A stretch of DNA of 64,000 nt from JBNKHH01 sp050290245 (GTDB lineage Bacteria; Pseudomonadota; Alphaproteobacteria; Rhodobacterales; Rhodobacteraceae): the NCBI GenBank assembly GCA_050290245.1, contig JBNKHH010000064.1, forward strand, positions 1 through 64,000. Reading direction: 5' to 3'. The notes under the pieces are model-generated. The model searched no databases. It was not told where the DNA came from and saw nothing but the letters and a program-made list of their open reading frames with translations. A program made the translations under genes and the position numbers. Shown piece after piece: positions 1-9,280 of this stretch; the first letter of the stretch is position 1; each line of letters starts with the position of its first letter.

Positions 1-913
<913 letters not shown>

Positions 914-1193
914 AAAGCCTGTTACCAGGCTAACCTTGACGTTCGAACCTCTGCACATCTCCAATACTTCGTGACCGCTTTGGGGGCAGATCACTATGTC
1001 CACCCGGCTAGGAGTAGGACACGCATTGGAAGTCATCTGTTTGTTGTGCTTCGGGTTTCATAAGAAACCGAAAGCCGTCCAAACAGTGAAGCTGACCTCT
1101 CTATCATCGACCGAAGTCTAAGAGAGTCGATATGCAGATGAATGATCCATCGAAAGGACCAAACCGCCCACATATCTCTTCAGTAACCAGCGA

Positions 1194-1204
1194 TTTCAAA
1201 GAGC
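1194..1204 (-). promoter_or_regulatory. boxA-like rRNA antitermination site
   Basis: On the minus strand this reads GCTCTTTGAAA, close to the bacterial rrn boxA consensus (TGCTCTTTAACA). It lies in the leader about 280 bases upstream of the mature 16S end, where NusB/NusE would load. Assignment rests on motif and position only. Confidence 0.6.
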
Positions 1205-1345
1205 GACAGAGACAAAATCGACTGAGTGCGCCCTAACTTACCGGCGCGCCCCGCCTCATCGATCTCTGTTTTGTTTCTTGCGTCTCGTTGCCGTGTGGCC
1301 CGTCTGGCGCCCCGTTGGTGCATCTCTGCGCCGCCGGTGAGGGGG

Positions 1346-1374
1346 TATTTACGGATTGGGTCCGGGACCTGCAA
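1346..1374 (-). promoter_or_regulatory. probable rRNA operon promoter
   Basis: On the minus strand TTGCAG (1374-1369) is followed after exactly 17 bases by TAAATA (1351-1346). An A/T-rich run at about 1375-1400 sits where an UP element would be. It is the best sigma70-type promoter in the gap upstream of the boxA, so it probably drives the rRNA operon. No start site can be proved from sequence. Confidence 0.6.
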
Positions 1375-1553
1375 GTGCTTTTTTTCAGAAAGATGACATT
1401 TTTTGAAAGACCCAACGTCACCCAACAAAATATGGGGTTTTCCGCTGCCTTGGACGCCATTGGCTGAGTTCGCATTCGCGCATCGGCGGATTTAACCACG
1501 TTTTTTCCGACTCGTTGGGCCGATTTTCCGAATTACGATGTGAATCGCAGAGC

Positions 1554-2711
1554 TCAGCGACTCGATTCCGCCCCCGAATCCGGTCGAAGCCAGCGAGTCA
1601 GGCCAAGCGCCACCAATAGTCCGGGCAAAAGAGCAGCCAGGGCGACTCGCAGCGAGAGAGCTTCGGAAAGAAATCCGATCAAGGGGGGGCCGATCAGAAA
1701 GCCCCCCAAAGCCACTGTTGCCATGATGGCAATGTTCGCCGACTCATACCGATCGTCGAGCGCCGCGATGGCCGAGACCCCGAGCGGATAGGCCGCCGAA
1801 ATCCCGAATCCGGCGCACGCAAACCCCGGTAGCGTGATCCACACCGGAAATGGCAGCACAAGAAGCAACATGCCGACAATGGCCGATCCAGTTGTCACCC
1901 GCGCCAGGGACACCGCGCCAAGGTGGCGCTTTAGCCAGTCCCCGAGGAATCGCCCACCGGCCATGAAACCGGAAAAGATTGTTACGGCGATACCCGCCTC
2001 TCCGAAGGGATCGTTCAGGCGCTCGGCAAGATAGACAGCCGACCAGTCGGCCAGCACACCTTCGGTCAGGGTCACCAGGAACATGAACACGGCCACCAAG
2101 ATCAGGGCGCGCGGAAGGTCGGCCGGTTTTCTGCGCGGAGGCGCGTCGCCAGTTTCGTCCTCACCAAGCCTTGGCATGGCCGAAGCCGCCAGTGCGCCCC
2201 CTGCCCCGGAGACAATAGCAAGGAGAACCATGATCTCAGGCGGCGTCAGTGGAAAAAGGGCGACGGCTGACCCGGTCATAAGACCCGCAGCCCAGAAACC
2301 GTGGCAGCGATTCATGATCATGAGTCTGGCGCGTTTCTCCAACCGGCCAGCATAGACGTTCATGGCCACCTCGCAGAATCCGGTCATGCCGCCGAGGAAC
2401 AGAAGCGCCAGAAAAAGCTGAAGGCCACTGCCTGCCAGGATCGGAACGATCACGGCCAGTGCCTGAAGCGGCATGAAGATCCACAAGACTCTGCGAGGAC
2501 CGAACCGGCCAATCACCCGCCCCGCAATCTGAAGGCTGGGGACCAACGCCATGGGCATCCCCATCAGAGCCAGGGCCAGTTCGCCCTTCGTCAGATCCAG
2601 CCATGCCTTGACGATCGGGATCAGCGCCAGCCAGCCACCGATAGCCAGCGGCTGGAGGACGAAGATCGCCATGATGAGAAGAGTTGCCCGGGGTGCATCC
2701 TGCCTGTTCAT
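1554..2711 (-). CDS. MFS transporter, YbjJ-like
   Basis: This encodes a 385-residue integral membrane protein with about twelve hydrophobic segments, the usual size of a major facilitator. Residues about 105-145 contain a CEVAMN...HGFW stretch like that of the YbjJ/FucP-like branch of MFS proteins, whose substrates are mostly unknown. It lies alone between the rRNA leader and the msrPQ operon on the same strand. The start at 2711 is the first Met and directly precedes a hydrophobic segment. I cannot assign a substrate; export of a small metabolite is only a family-level guess. Confidence 0.85.
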   Translation of the reverse strand: MNRQDAPRATLLIMAIFVLQPLAIGGWLALIPIVKAWLDLTKGELALALMGMPMALVPSLQIAGRVIGRFGPRRVLWIFMPLQALAVIVPILAGSGLQLFLALLFLGGMTGFCEVAMNVYAGRLEKRARLMIMNRCHGFWAAGLMTGSAVALFPLTPPEIMVLLAIVSGAGGALAASAMPRLGEDETGDAPPRRKPADLPRALILVAVFMFLVTLTEGVLADWSAVYLAERLNDPFGEAGIAVTIFSGFMAGGRFLGDWLKRHLGAVSLARVTTGSAIVGMLLLVLPFPVWITLPGFACAGFGISAAYPLGVSAIAALDDRYESANIAIMATVALGGFLIGPPLIGFLSEALSLRVALAALLPGLLVALGLTRWLRPDSGAESSR

Positions 2712-2769
2712 GGCTCTGACACTATCGGGACGCGGGGCGGAGGAAAGTCACATTATGCGACAGTGGATT

Positions 2770-3381
2770 TCAGGCCGGGCGGCGGCGGCGCGATGGCATG
2801 GGCAGGCGCAGGGCCAACAGCAAGATGACAAGCCCCATGTATATCAGCGGCTCTATCTGAAAACCTTTCACCAGCATCGTGAAGTGCAGCGCTCCGAGAA
2901 GCGTGGCCGCATAGCCTAGTTGATGCAGTCTCTTCCACCGTTTCGGCCCGAGACGTCGGATCGAAAGGTTGTTCGAGGTAACCGCCAGCGGGATCAGGAG
3001 CGTAAAGGCAAGCATTCCGATGGTGATATACGGGCGTTTCAAAATGTCGGCCCAGATCTGTGACAGGATCTGGACGTCGAGCACCAGCCAGACAAGCAGA
3101 TGGCAGGTCACATAGTAGAAAGCGATCAGCCCAATGGCGCGCCGGAACTTGATCAGGTTGATGCCGGTCAAGGTTCTGAGCGGCGTGACGGCAAGCGTCG
3201 CTATCAGGACCTGAAGCGCCAGTTCGCCCAACCGGTGTTCCATCGCCTTGACGGGGTCAACTCCGAGGCTGCCGTTCAGACCAAGCCAGAAGAACCACAG
3301 GGGTGGCAGCGCCCCCACTATATAGAGAGGCCATGCCGGCAACTGCTTGAGGCCGAGATTGATCCGCTGTGAAGGGGTCAT
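2770..3381 (-). CDS. msrQ: protein-methionine-sulfoxide reductase heme-binding subunit MsrQ
   Basis: This 203-residue membrane protein matches MsrQ (YedZ), the heme b inner-membrane subunit that passes quinol-derived electrons to periplasmic MsrP for repair of oxidised methionine. Six hydrophobic helices are visible. The segment GSLGVDPVKAMEHRLGELAL and conserved His residues in the following helices (near CHLLVW and RLHQLGY) are family hallmarks. I chose the internal Met at 3381 because it starts the conserved N-terminus and its ATGA overlaps the stop of the upstream gene. It is the last gene of the msrP-GDCCVxC-msrQ operon. Confidence 0.93.
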   Translation of the reverse strand: MTPSQRINLGLKQLPAWPLYIVGALPPLWFFWLGLNGSLGVDPVKAMEHRLGELALQVLIATLAVTPLRTLTGINLIKFRRAIGLIAFYYVTCHLLVWLVLDVQILSQIWADILKRPYITIGMLAFTLLIPLAVTSNNLSIRRLGPKRWKRLHQLGYAATLLGALHFTMLVKGFQIEPLIYMGLVILLLALRLPMPSRRRRPA

Positions 3382-3605
3382 GCGCAACACCCTTCGCCCG
3401 TCTGCACCGGCGGGCACGGGACGGTGCCGTAAGAGCACCAGACGCAGCAGTCGCCGGGCTTCGGGCGCAGCACCACGCCACAGGCCGGGCAGTCATAAAA
3501 GAACTGGCATGCATCGGTTGGCATCTCGCCGGTCGACTTTGCTCCGCAGTCGGGGCAGGTCAGAGTCGAGATCAGGGTGAGCGCGGTCGTGGTCATCGCC
3601 GTCAA
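3378..3605 (-). CDS. GDCCVxC domain-containing protein
   Basis: A 75-residue Cys-rich protein. Residues about 17-44 carry CPDCG...CPACG, a probable zinc ribbon, and residues about 51-60 read GDCCVWCSYG, the signature of the GDCCVxC family, some of whose members are selenoproteins. Here the positions are Cys. The start overlaps the msrP stop by four bases (ATGA), and its own stop overlaps the msrQ start the same way, so the three genes are almost certainly translationally coupled. Function is unknown; a thiol or metal role connected with MsrPQ repair is an inference from the operon. No signal peptide is evident, so it is probably cytoplasmic. Confidence 0.85.
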   Translation of the reverse strand: MTAMTTTALTLISTLTCPDCGAKSTGEMPTDACQFFYDCPACGVVLRPKPGDCCVWCSYGTVPCPPVQTGEGCCA

Positions 3606-4531
3606 TAGTTCTTGCGCAGGTCCATGCCGTCGTAAAGCGACGCGACCTCCGATTCATAGCCGTTGAACATCAACGTTTCCTGCCGACGGGCAAACAGCCC
3701 TCCGCCAATGCGCCTTTCGGTCGCCTGAGACCAGCGGGGATGGTCCACTTGCGGATTCACGTTGCTGTAAAAGCCGTATTCGCGGCCCAGGGTCATGTTC
3801 CACGAGGTCGGTGGCTGTTTGTCGGTCAGGGTGATGCGGGAGATCGACTTGATGGATTTGAACCCGTACTTCCATGGCACCACCAAACGCAGGGGCGCAC
3901 CGTTCTGGTTTGGAATCGGTTCGTCATAGATGCCAGTCGCAATCAAGGTCAGCGGGTGCATGGCCTCGTCCAGGCGCAAACCCTCGCGGTAGGGCCAGTC
4001 AAGGACGCGGGCGCGCACGCCGGGCATGACGTCGGGAAGGACGGCGGTTTCAAAGGCGACGTATTTTGCACCGGATTTCACACCAACCTTGTTCAGGAGG
4101 TCGGCCAGCTCGAATCCGACCCAGGGCACAACCATCGACCATGCCTCGACGCAGCGGAATCGATAGATGCGCTGCTCCAGCGTGATGCCCTTGGTGATGT
4201 CTTTCATCGAATAGTCGCCGGGGCTGTCGACCATGCCGTCGATCTTGACGGTCCAGAAATCGGTGACCATGGCGCCGGCGTTCTTGGCCGGGTCGCCCTT
4301 GCCGGTACCGAATTCATAGAAGTTGTTATAGCTGGTTATGTCTTCCCAGCTGTTGGGCTCGAGCCCCTTGCCGTAGGATGTCTTTTTCGCACCGAGGCCG
4401 GCAGCGGCGGGACCGGCGATCGAGCCGAGCGCAAGCGCCCCTGCCCCAGCCATGATTTGACGGCGGGTCTTCCAATGGGCTTTTGGCGTCACCTGGTCCC
4501 AAGTCAAATCGCTCTTGTATCGTCCGGTCAT
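3602..4531 (-). CDS. msrP: protein-methionine-sulfoxide reductase catalytic subunit MsrP
   Basis: A 309-residue molybdopterin-dependent periplasmic reductase of the sulfite oxidase fold that reduces Met-sulfoxide residues in envelope proteins. The N-terminus has a twin-arginine signal (TRRQIM followed by a hydrophobic Ala/Gly stretch, residues about 22-45), so export is by Tat. The molybdenum-ligating Cys lies in RCVEAW (about residue 127). I selected the Met at 4531 because an excellent GGAGGAAAAG ribosome site lies just upstream; the longer frame start has none. It is the first gene of the operon with the GDCCVxC gene and msrQ. Confidence 0.95.
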   Translation of the reverse strand: MTGRYKSDLTWDQVTPKAHWKTRRQIMAGAGALALGSIAGPAAAGLGAKKTSYGKGLEPNSWEDITSYNNFYEFGTGKGDPAKNAGAMVTDFWTVKIDGMVDSPGDYSMKDITKGITLEQRIYRFRCVEAWSMVVPWVGFELADLLNKVGVKSGAKYVAFETAVLPDVMPGVRARVLDWPYREGLRLDEAMHPLTLIATGIYDEPIPNQNGAPLRLVVPWKYGFKSIKSISRITLTDKQPPTSWNMTLGREYGFYSNVNPQVDHPRWSQATERRIGGGLFARRQETLMFNGYESEVASLYDGMDLRKNY

Positions 4532-4661
4532 CTTTTCCTCCGTTCGGGCGTTGGTGGTAAGATGAGAGGGTTTCGTCCCCCGCACAATCGGCCTCACGCG
4601 ATAGTCATTGCGCGTTAGGTGGCTGAAACATTATCGAAATCTTGAACAGAAAGCGGTGCCC

Positions 4662-6317
4662 TCAGCAAAATCCGCCGTGACAGAACCAACCGGGCGACAG
4701 GCTGGCGCCATGGGCATAGTAAAGCCAGAACCGTTCGCCCGTACGGGTGGTGACACGCCAGTAGTCGCGCACGCCTGTGCGCCAGTCGGGATCGTCCAGC
4801 CACCATTCCGGCGCGATTCGTTCAGGGCCAAGAGCCGTCCGGGTCTCGAATATGCGCCCACGCCAGCGAAAGCTGGCGGGCAGCACAGGCGTTTCGTCCG
4901 CTGTGACGATCTCGGGCCGCCAAAGCTCCAGCGGACGCGGCCCCGGCGCGCGCGGCCAATCGGTGACGGGCTCGGACCAGATGGCTGCCAGGGGTTTAAA
5001 GGTCTTTTCCGGGATGTGGCTGTCGGCAGGATGCAGACGGGTGATCGTCTCAAGTCCAATGCGCGCACCGATCCGGCCCAGAAGATCGTCCATCCCTGTC
5101 TCACCAGCCATCCGTCCCTCGCCACGGGCGGCAGCCTCGGCGTGGCCGTGGTGTTGATGGACGTGGACGGGCTCGGCCACGGGCACCCAAAGCCGGATCA
5201 TGTCGATGCCGAAGCCCGCGTCGATCTCGTCGATCTTCATTGCCAACAAGGGCCGGATGCGGTCGGGGTGTGACGACGGGCGCGCGAGACCGACCTCGAC
5301 CCAACCCATCGTGTGATCGGACCGGTGACATTCCAGCCGGACGCGGCGTGCGCCCTGCCCGGCCTTCCTCAACTTGTTTTCGAGCACAGGCAGAAGCCGG
5401 TCGATGGCGGCGGCGATGTCCCCCGCGAGGCCGACCGGTTCGGGCAGGGTCAGACGGACGGCGAAATGAACCGGCGGGCGGGCCGGGCTGATCGGCTCGG
5501 GCTCAACCCCAAGCGCCTGGTCCAGCCGTTGCACCAACTGACGGCCGAACCGTCGTGCCAGGGCCGCGCGGGGTTGCCCGGCAAGGTCGCCGATCTGGCG
5601 CAACCCGAGACGGGTCAGCGCCTCAAGCGTGACGGTTTCGATCCTAAGTGCGGCGACAGGCAGCCCAGCCAACGCCGTACGAGTCTGGCCGGGGGCAGCG
5701 ATGCGAGTCGGCGACAGTACGGCCCCGGCTGCAGCGGGCGGCGGCCCGCCCCGTTCCCAGTGGCGCCGTCGCACCGCGCGGGATCGGGTCGCGTGAGCCT
5801 CTTGTGCGATGTCGTCGCCCGAGCGCGAGCCTCCGCCCTCGACACCCGAGAACCGCGCCAGAGCCCAGGCCGCCCCCGCCGTGTCGGCGATGCCCATGTG
5901 CGCCGTGATCCCTATCCGGGCGCAATCGTCGCCCAGCATCTGCATCACGCCCTCTTCGCCGCCGAAGAGATGTGCGCAACCTGTGAGATCGACCATCAAC
6001 GCCTCGGGCGGTTCCTCGGAAACCCAGGGGCTGACTTTGCCCGCCCAGCGGCGCAGCACTGTCAAAAAAGCGGCATCCAGCCGCGCATTCTGAAGCCGCG
6101 TCTGCAACTCGGGGCACATGGCGCGAGCATCACGCAAAGGTTGTCCCCGCCTCAGTCCCGCCGCCTCGGCCCGATCCGACAGCGACACCAGGACCTGCGC
6201 GTTCTGCACGTCGCCCACGACGGCAAAGGGCGCATCGGGCAGCCCCGCGCCCTGCCTGAGACATCGCTCGGCAGCGAGACGGGGAAACCAGAGCGATAAG
6301 ATACGTCGCTGAGGCAT
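4662..6317 (-). CDS. imuB: ImuB-like Y-family polymerase homologue (SOS mutagenesis)
   Basis: A 551-residue Y-family DNA polymerase relative. The N-terminus (RILSLWFPRLAAER) has hydrophobic residues where active polymerases have the first catalytic Asp, as expected of ImuB, a non-catalytic adaptor that links the DnaE2 polymerase to the beta clamp. The VDLTGCAHLFGGE block and the C-terminal FWLYY region are family-typical. A perfect alphaproteobacterial LexA box lies 17 bases upstream. Unusually, neither imuA nor dnaE2 is adjacent: upstream is a divergent GDPD-like gene and downstream is msrP. An alternative in-frame start is at 6329. Confidence 0.88.
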   Translation of the reverse strand: MPQRRILSLWFPRLAAERCLRQGAGLPDAPFAVVGDVQNAQVLVSLSDRAEAAGLRRGQPLRDARAMCPELQTRLQNARLDAAFLTVLRRWAGKVSPWVSEEPPEALMVDLTGCAHLFGGEEGVMQMLGDDCARIGITAHMGIADTAGAAWALARFSGVEGGGSRSGDDIAQEAHATRSRAVRRRHWERGGPPPAAAGAVLSPTRIAAPGQTRTALAGLPVAALRIETVTLEALTRLGLRQIGDLAGQPRAALARRFGRQLVQRLDQALGVEPEPISPARPPVHFAVRLTLPEPVGLAGDIAAAIDRLLPVLENKLRKAGQGARRVRLECHRSDHTMGWVEVGLARPSSHPDRIRPLLAMKIDEIDAGFGIDMIRLWVPVAEPVHVHQHHGHAEAAARGEGRMAGETGMDDLLGRIGARIGLETITRLHPADSHIPEKTFKPLAAIWSEPVTDWPRAPGPRPLELWRPEIVTADETPVLPASFRWRGRIFETRTALGPERIAPEWWLDDPDWRTGVRDYWRVTTRTGERFWLYYAHGASLSPGWFCHGGFC

Positions 6318-6333
6318 GACGGGCAGCATGAAT

Positions 6334-6348
6334 GTTCTTGTTATGTTC
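6334..6348 (-). promoter_or_regulatory. LexA (SOS) box upstream of imuB
   Basis: The plus strand reads GTTC-TTGTTAT-GTTC, an exact match to the alphaproteobacterial LexA consensus GTTC-N7-GTTC. It lies immediately upstream of imuB, where repressor binding would block transcription. DNA-damage induction of imuB is therefore expected. Confidence 0.85.
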
Positions 6349-6525
6349 TTTTTAGCAAGTCCCGTCCTGAGAGTCGAGCAGTTGAAAAATGGACGGGCAT
6401 GGACATCCCAAAAGTTTGACCTGTGCACAGCTCAAACTACTGTCGAAACATACCGCGAGCCCTGGCATCGAGTTCCTGCTCCCCGAAATCGCCAGGCGTA
6501 AGCGATAACGTAGGGAAACAGCTAA

Positions 6526-7434
6526 ATGGCAATCAAAAGTGCGCTTGCTTTGGCACTCTGGTCCGGACTGTTCATGCCGACAGTGCTGCTCGCGCAAGTA
6601 ACCGCAGACACGCGTCTGGCCCCCGGCCAGCCGCCCTTGATCATCGCACACCGGACAGCCGACATGGGCGGCGCACCCGAAAACTCTCTGGCAGCGATCC
6701 AATACGCGCTTGACCGAGGTATCGAGGCAGTACACATCAACCTCCAACTGACCGCTGACGGTCAATACGTGCTTATGCACGATGCGACCCTGAACAGGAC
6801 CACGAACGTTGAAAACGTATTTCCGAACGGGCCGCCCGACGGCCCGACACGCGCAAGCCGTGGCGGAAAAGACTATGTGCGCGACTATTCCCTGGAACAA
6901 ATCCGGCAACTAAGACTTATCACCGCGACCGAAGGCGGCGATCATCAGGTCCCCACGCTCGACGCCGCGCTGGACCTGGCCGACGGACGGTTGCTGATCC
7001 TTCTTGGATTGAAGTCCTACGAGATTGACAGCCTAGCGGCGGCGCTCAAGGGACACCGAAGACAGAACTTGCTACTTTTCGAGCTATATTACTCCGGCAC
7101 AGACCAGAGCAAATTGCGCGACGCCGCCTTGGCCATCGGTGTCGACGCGGTCGTCGTCTTGTTCCAATCGCGAAACTTCCTCTCGGATTTCGAGTCGGTC
7201 TACGCGCAGCTTGGCCCGGCAGTCAAAATGGTCAGCACGCGAAGCTCGGGGCTAACACCCGAATTTGTTGCGCGGCTTGACGAAGTGGGCGTTGGCTTGA
7301 TCATTGGCCACGGCGGTTCTGAAGATTCAGCCTTGGCCAACAATGACGCAACACCATGGCGCGAAATATTGGAGCAAGGTTTCTCGGCATCCACTCAACG
7401 CCCAGACTTGATGCTCCGTTTGCTTGGAAGGTGA
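6526..7434 (+). CDS. secreted GDPD-fold protein with altered metal site
   Basis: A 302-residue protein with an N-terminal signal peptide (residues about 1-23) and the glycerophosphodiester phosphodiesterase fold. AHRT and PEN near residues 42-54 and MHDATLNRTT near 89-98 match the family. However, the usual E-x-D pair reads H-I-N (in VHINLQLTADG) and the later I-E-x-K glutamate position reads LGLK (around residue 160), so the canonical metal ligands appear lost. It may be a pseudo-enzyme, or it may act differently from classical GlpQ/UgpQ, which hydrolyse glycerophosphodiesters. A weak GGGA ribosome site precedes the start. It stands alone, divergent from imuB. Confidence 0.8.
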   Translation: MAIKSALALALWSGLFMPTVLLAQVTADTRLAPGQPPLIIAHRTADMGGAPENSLAAIQYALDRGIEAVHINLQLTADGQYVLMHDATLNRTTNVENVFPNGPPDGPTRASRGGKDYVRDYSLEQIRQLRLITATEGGDHQVPTLDAALDLADGRLLILLGLKSYEIDSLAAALKGHRRQNLLLFELYYSGTDQSKLRDAALAIGVDAVVVLFQSRNFLSDFESVYAQLGPAVKMVSTRSSGLTPEFVARLDEVGVGLIIGHGGSEDSALANNDATPWREILEQGFSASTQRPDLMLRLLGR

Positions 7435-7679
7435 GGACTGCCTGCGAAACCCGCCTTCTTGATCGCCCACCTCAGCTTGCCCAGACTACTGCTCTGATTC
7501 CGGCAGCGTCGCAGAACAAATACGACAAGGATTGTCACAAAGGCCCGTCACCGCCGAAATCACACGACGACCCGCCCCAGCCAGTCGACCTACAGTTTCA
7601 GAGTCCAGGAAAAGCACCCGCATGCATCCACCCTAGATACCCGATTGCAGCAAATCGAACGGCATCCAGGGCAGAACGC

Positions 7680-8006
7680 TTAGCCGCAGTAGGCGCGCGT
7701 GATCATCCCGTCTTCGTCGTAGACAACGTTGGTCCTCTGCGGCACGTAGTCCTGGGTGATGATGTCGTTCACGCCAAAGACCCGCAAACTGGCGCTCGCC
7801 TCGAGCCCCGCCTCGGTGATCAGGGTGCCAACCAGGGGCCGGAACTCCGAGGCGTCGCAAAGCTCTATTTCGCCGAGAGCCGGTTCGCCGGTATCGCCTG
7901 TCGACTGTTCGACCCCGCCGGTGGCATCGGCCTCTACGGCGGGCTCGGCACAGGCGGCAAGCAGACACATGAGTTGGATTGAAATCAGATGAATGGCGCG
8001 GGTCAT
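7680..8006 (-). CDS. I78-family peptidase inhibitor-like lipoprotein
   Basis: A 108-residue secreted protein with a short hydrophobic signal ending in LLAAC, a plausible lipobox. The C-terminal half reads CDASEFRPLVG, then LRVFG, then DYVPQRTNVVYDEDG and a terminal YCG. This is the pattern of peptidase inhibitor family I78 (potato inhibitor I-like proteins common in alphaproteobacteria). A GGAG site precedes the chosen Met. It is divergent from the formaldehyde dehydrogenase gene. An inhibitory role against serine proteases is family knowledge and not demonstrated here. Confidence 0.8.
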   Translation of the reverse strand: MTRAIHLISIQLMCLLAACAEPAVEADATGGVEQSTGDTGEPALGEIELCDASEFRPLVGTLITEAGLEASASLRVFGVNDIITQDYVPQRTNVVYDEDGMITRAYCG

Positions 8007-8084
8007 GGCTGCTCCTGGGGTTTTGCCGTTGATTTCGCCCGGACTGTCTTGCAGGGTCAAGCCAAAGAAATCTGGAGGAGCATT

Positions 8085-9197
8085 ATGCGCACCCGTGCCG
8101 CCGTCGCCCTTGAGGCCGGCAAACCCCTTGAAATCATGGAAGTGAACCTGGACGGACCGAAGGCTGGAGAGGTTCTGGTCGAGATCAAAGCCACCGGTAT
8201 TTGTCATACCGACGAGTTCACACTGTCGGGGGCAGATCCCGAAGGCCTGTTCCCCGCGATTCTGGGGCATGAGGGAGCCGGCGTCGTTCTCGAGGTCGGC
8301 GAAGGTGTCACCAGCCTTGAACCAGGCGACCACGTGATCCCGCTTTACACCGCCGAATGTCGTGAATGCGAATATTGCCTGCACCCCAAGACGAACCTTT
8401 GCCAAAAGGTGCGTGCGACCCAAGGTCAAGGCCTGATGCCCGATGGAACCAGCAGGTTCTCGATGCTGGATGGTACGCCAATCCTCCACTACATGGGCTG
8501 CTCGACTTTCTCGAACCACACGGTCCTGCCCGAGATCAGCCTGGCCAAGGTGCGAAAGGACGCGCCCTTCGACAAGATTTGCTATATCGGCTGCGGCGTG
8601 ACCACGGGTATCGGCGCGGTGATCTACACAGCCAAAGTCGAAATCGGCAGCCGGGCCATCGTCTTTGGTCTCGGCGGCATCGGTCTAAACGTGATCCAGG
8701 GCCTGCGACTGGCGGGTGCCGACCAGATCGTCGGCGTCGACCTGAACGAAGACAAAAAGCCCATGGCCGAGCGTTTTGGCATGACCGACTTCGTGAACCC
8801 CTCGAAAGTGTCGGGCGATCTCGTCGGCCACCTGGTCGAATTGACCGGCGGCGGCGCTGATTACACCTTCGACGCGACCGGCAATGTTCAAGTCATGCGC
8901 GCCGCGTTGGAATCCGCGCACAAAGGCTGGGGCGAGTCGATCATCATCGGCGTGGCCCCGGCTGGCGCTGAAATTTCCACCCGTCCGTTCCAGCTTGTCA
9001 CAGGCCGCGTCTGGCGTGGCACGGCCTTTGGCGGTGCACGCGGCCGAACGGATGTGCCGAAAATCGTTGACTGGTACATGGACGGCAAGATCGAAATCGA
9101 CCCGATGATCACGCATCAGCTGACCCTGGATGATATTAACAAAGGGTTTGACCTGATGCACGCGGGTGAATCGATCCGGTCGGTCGTGGTCTATTGA
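8085..9197 (+). CDS. adhC: S-(hydroxymethyl)glutathione dehydrogenase / class III alcohol dehydrogenase
   Basis: A 370-residue zinc alcohol dehydrogenase of class III that oxidises S-hydroxymethylglutathione to S-formylglutathione, the key step of glutathione-dependent formaldehyde detoxification. Catalytic-zinc motifs GICHTDEF and GHEGAG, the structural-zinc cluster CRECEYCLHPKTNLC and the Rossmann GLGGIG motif are all visible. The Met at 8085 follows TGGAGGAG, a strong ribosome site. The S-formylglutathione hydrolase gene often found next door is absent; a histidine phosphatase follows across a hairpin repeat. The enzyme should be cytoplasmic and NAD-linked. Confidence 0.97.
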   Translation: MRTRAAVALEAGKPLEIMEVNLDGPKAGEVLVEIKATGICHTDEFTLSGADPEGLFPAILGHEGAGVVLEVGEGVTSLEPGDHVIPLYTAECRECEYCLHPKTNLCQKVRATQGQGLMPDGTSRFSMLDGTPILHYMGCSTFSNHTVLPEISLAKVRKDAPFDKICYIGCGVTTGIGAVIYTAKVEIGSRAIVFGLGGIGLNVIQGLRLAGADQIVGVDLNEDKKPMAERFGMTDFVNPSKVSGDLVGHLVELTGGGADYTFDATGNVQVMRAALESAHKGWGESIIIGVAPAGAEISTRPFQLVTGRVWRGTAFGGARGRTDVPKIVDWYMDGKIEIDPMITHQLTLDDINKGFDLMHAGESIRSVVVY

Positions 9198-9280
9198 TTT
9201 CGCCGCGCTGGCGCGCGCCGATCCGCCGGGGGAGCGGCGCTCCCCCGGACCCCTGCGGAGTAATTTCAAAAAGAAGAAGA
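9198..9280 (+). repeat. dispersed Rhodobacterales-type intergenic repeat, copy A
   Basis: This gap starts TTTCGCCGCGCTGGCGCGCG, continues CGATCCG, then has a perfect 10-bp stem hairpin (9226-9248, CCGGGGGAGC/GCTCCCCCGG) and ends in an A/G-rich tail with AAGAAGAAG. The reverse complement of 31731-31814 has the same blocks in the same order, so both are copies of one element. The hairpin could also terminate adhC transcription. Confidence 0.75.

Larger units (their letters stand above)
914..1553 (-). other. rRNA operon leader and upstream region, no protein gene
   Basis: This 640-base gap separates the 16S gene from the convergent-side end of the MFS gene. It contains the transcribed rRNA leader (914 to about 1340), a boxA-like antitermination site at 1194-1204 and a probable promoter at 1346-1374 with an A/T-rich stretch behind it. 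The short open frames here lack ribosome binding sites and family resemblance. I see nothing else. Confidence 0.75.

Noticed and set aside
7435..7679. 245-base gap after the GDPD-like gene
   Set aside because: No convincing gene, terminator or RNA structure seen.
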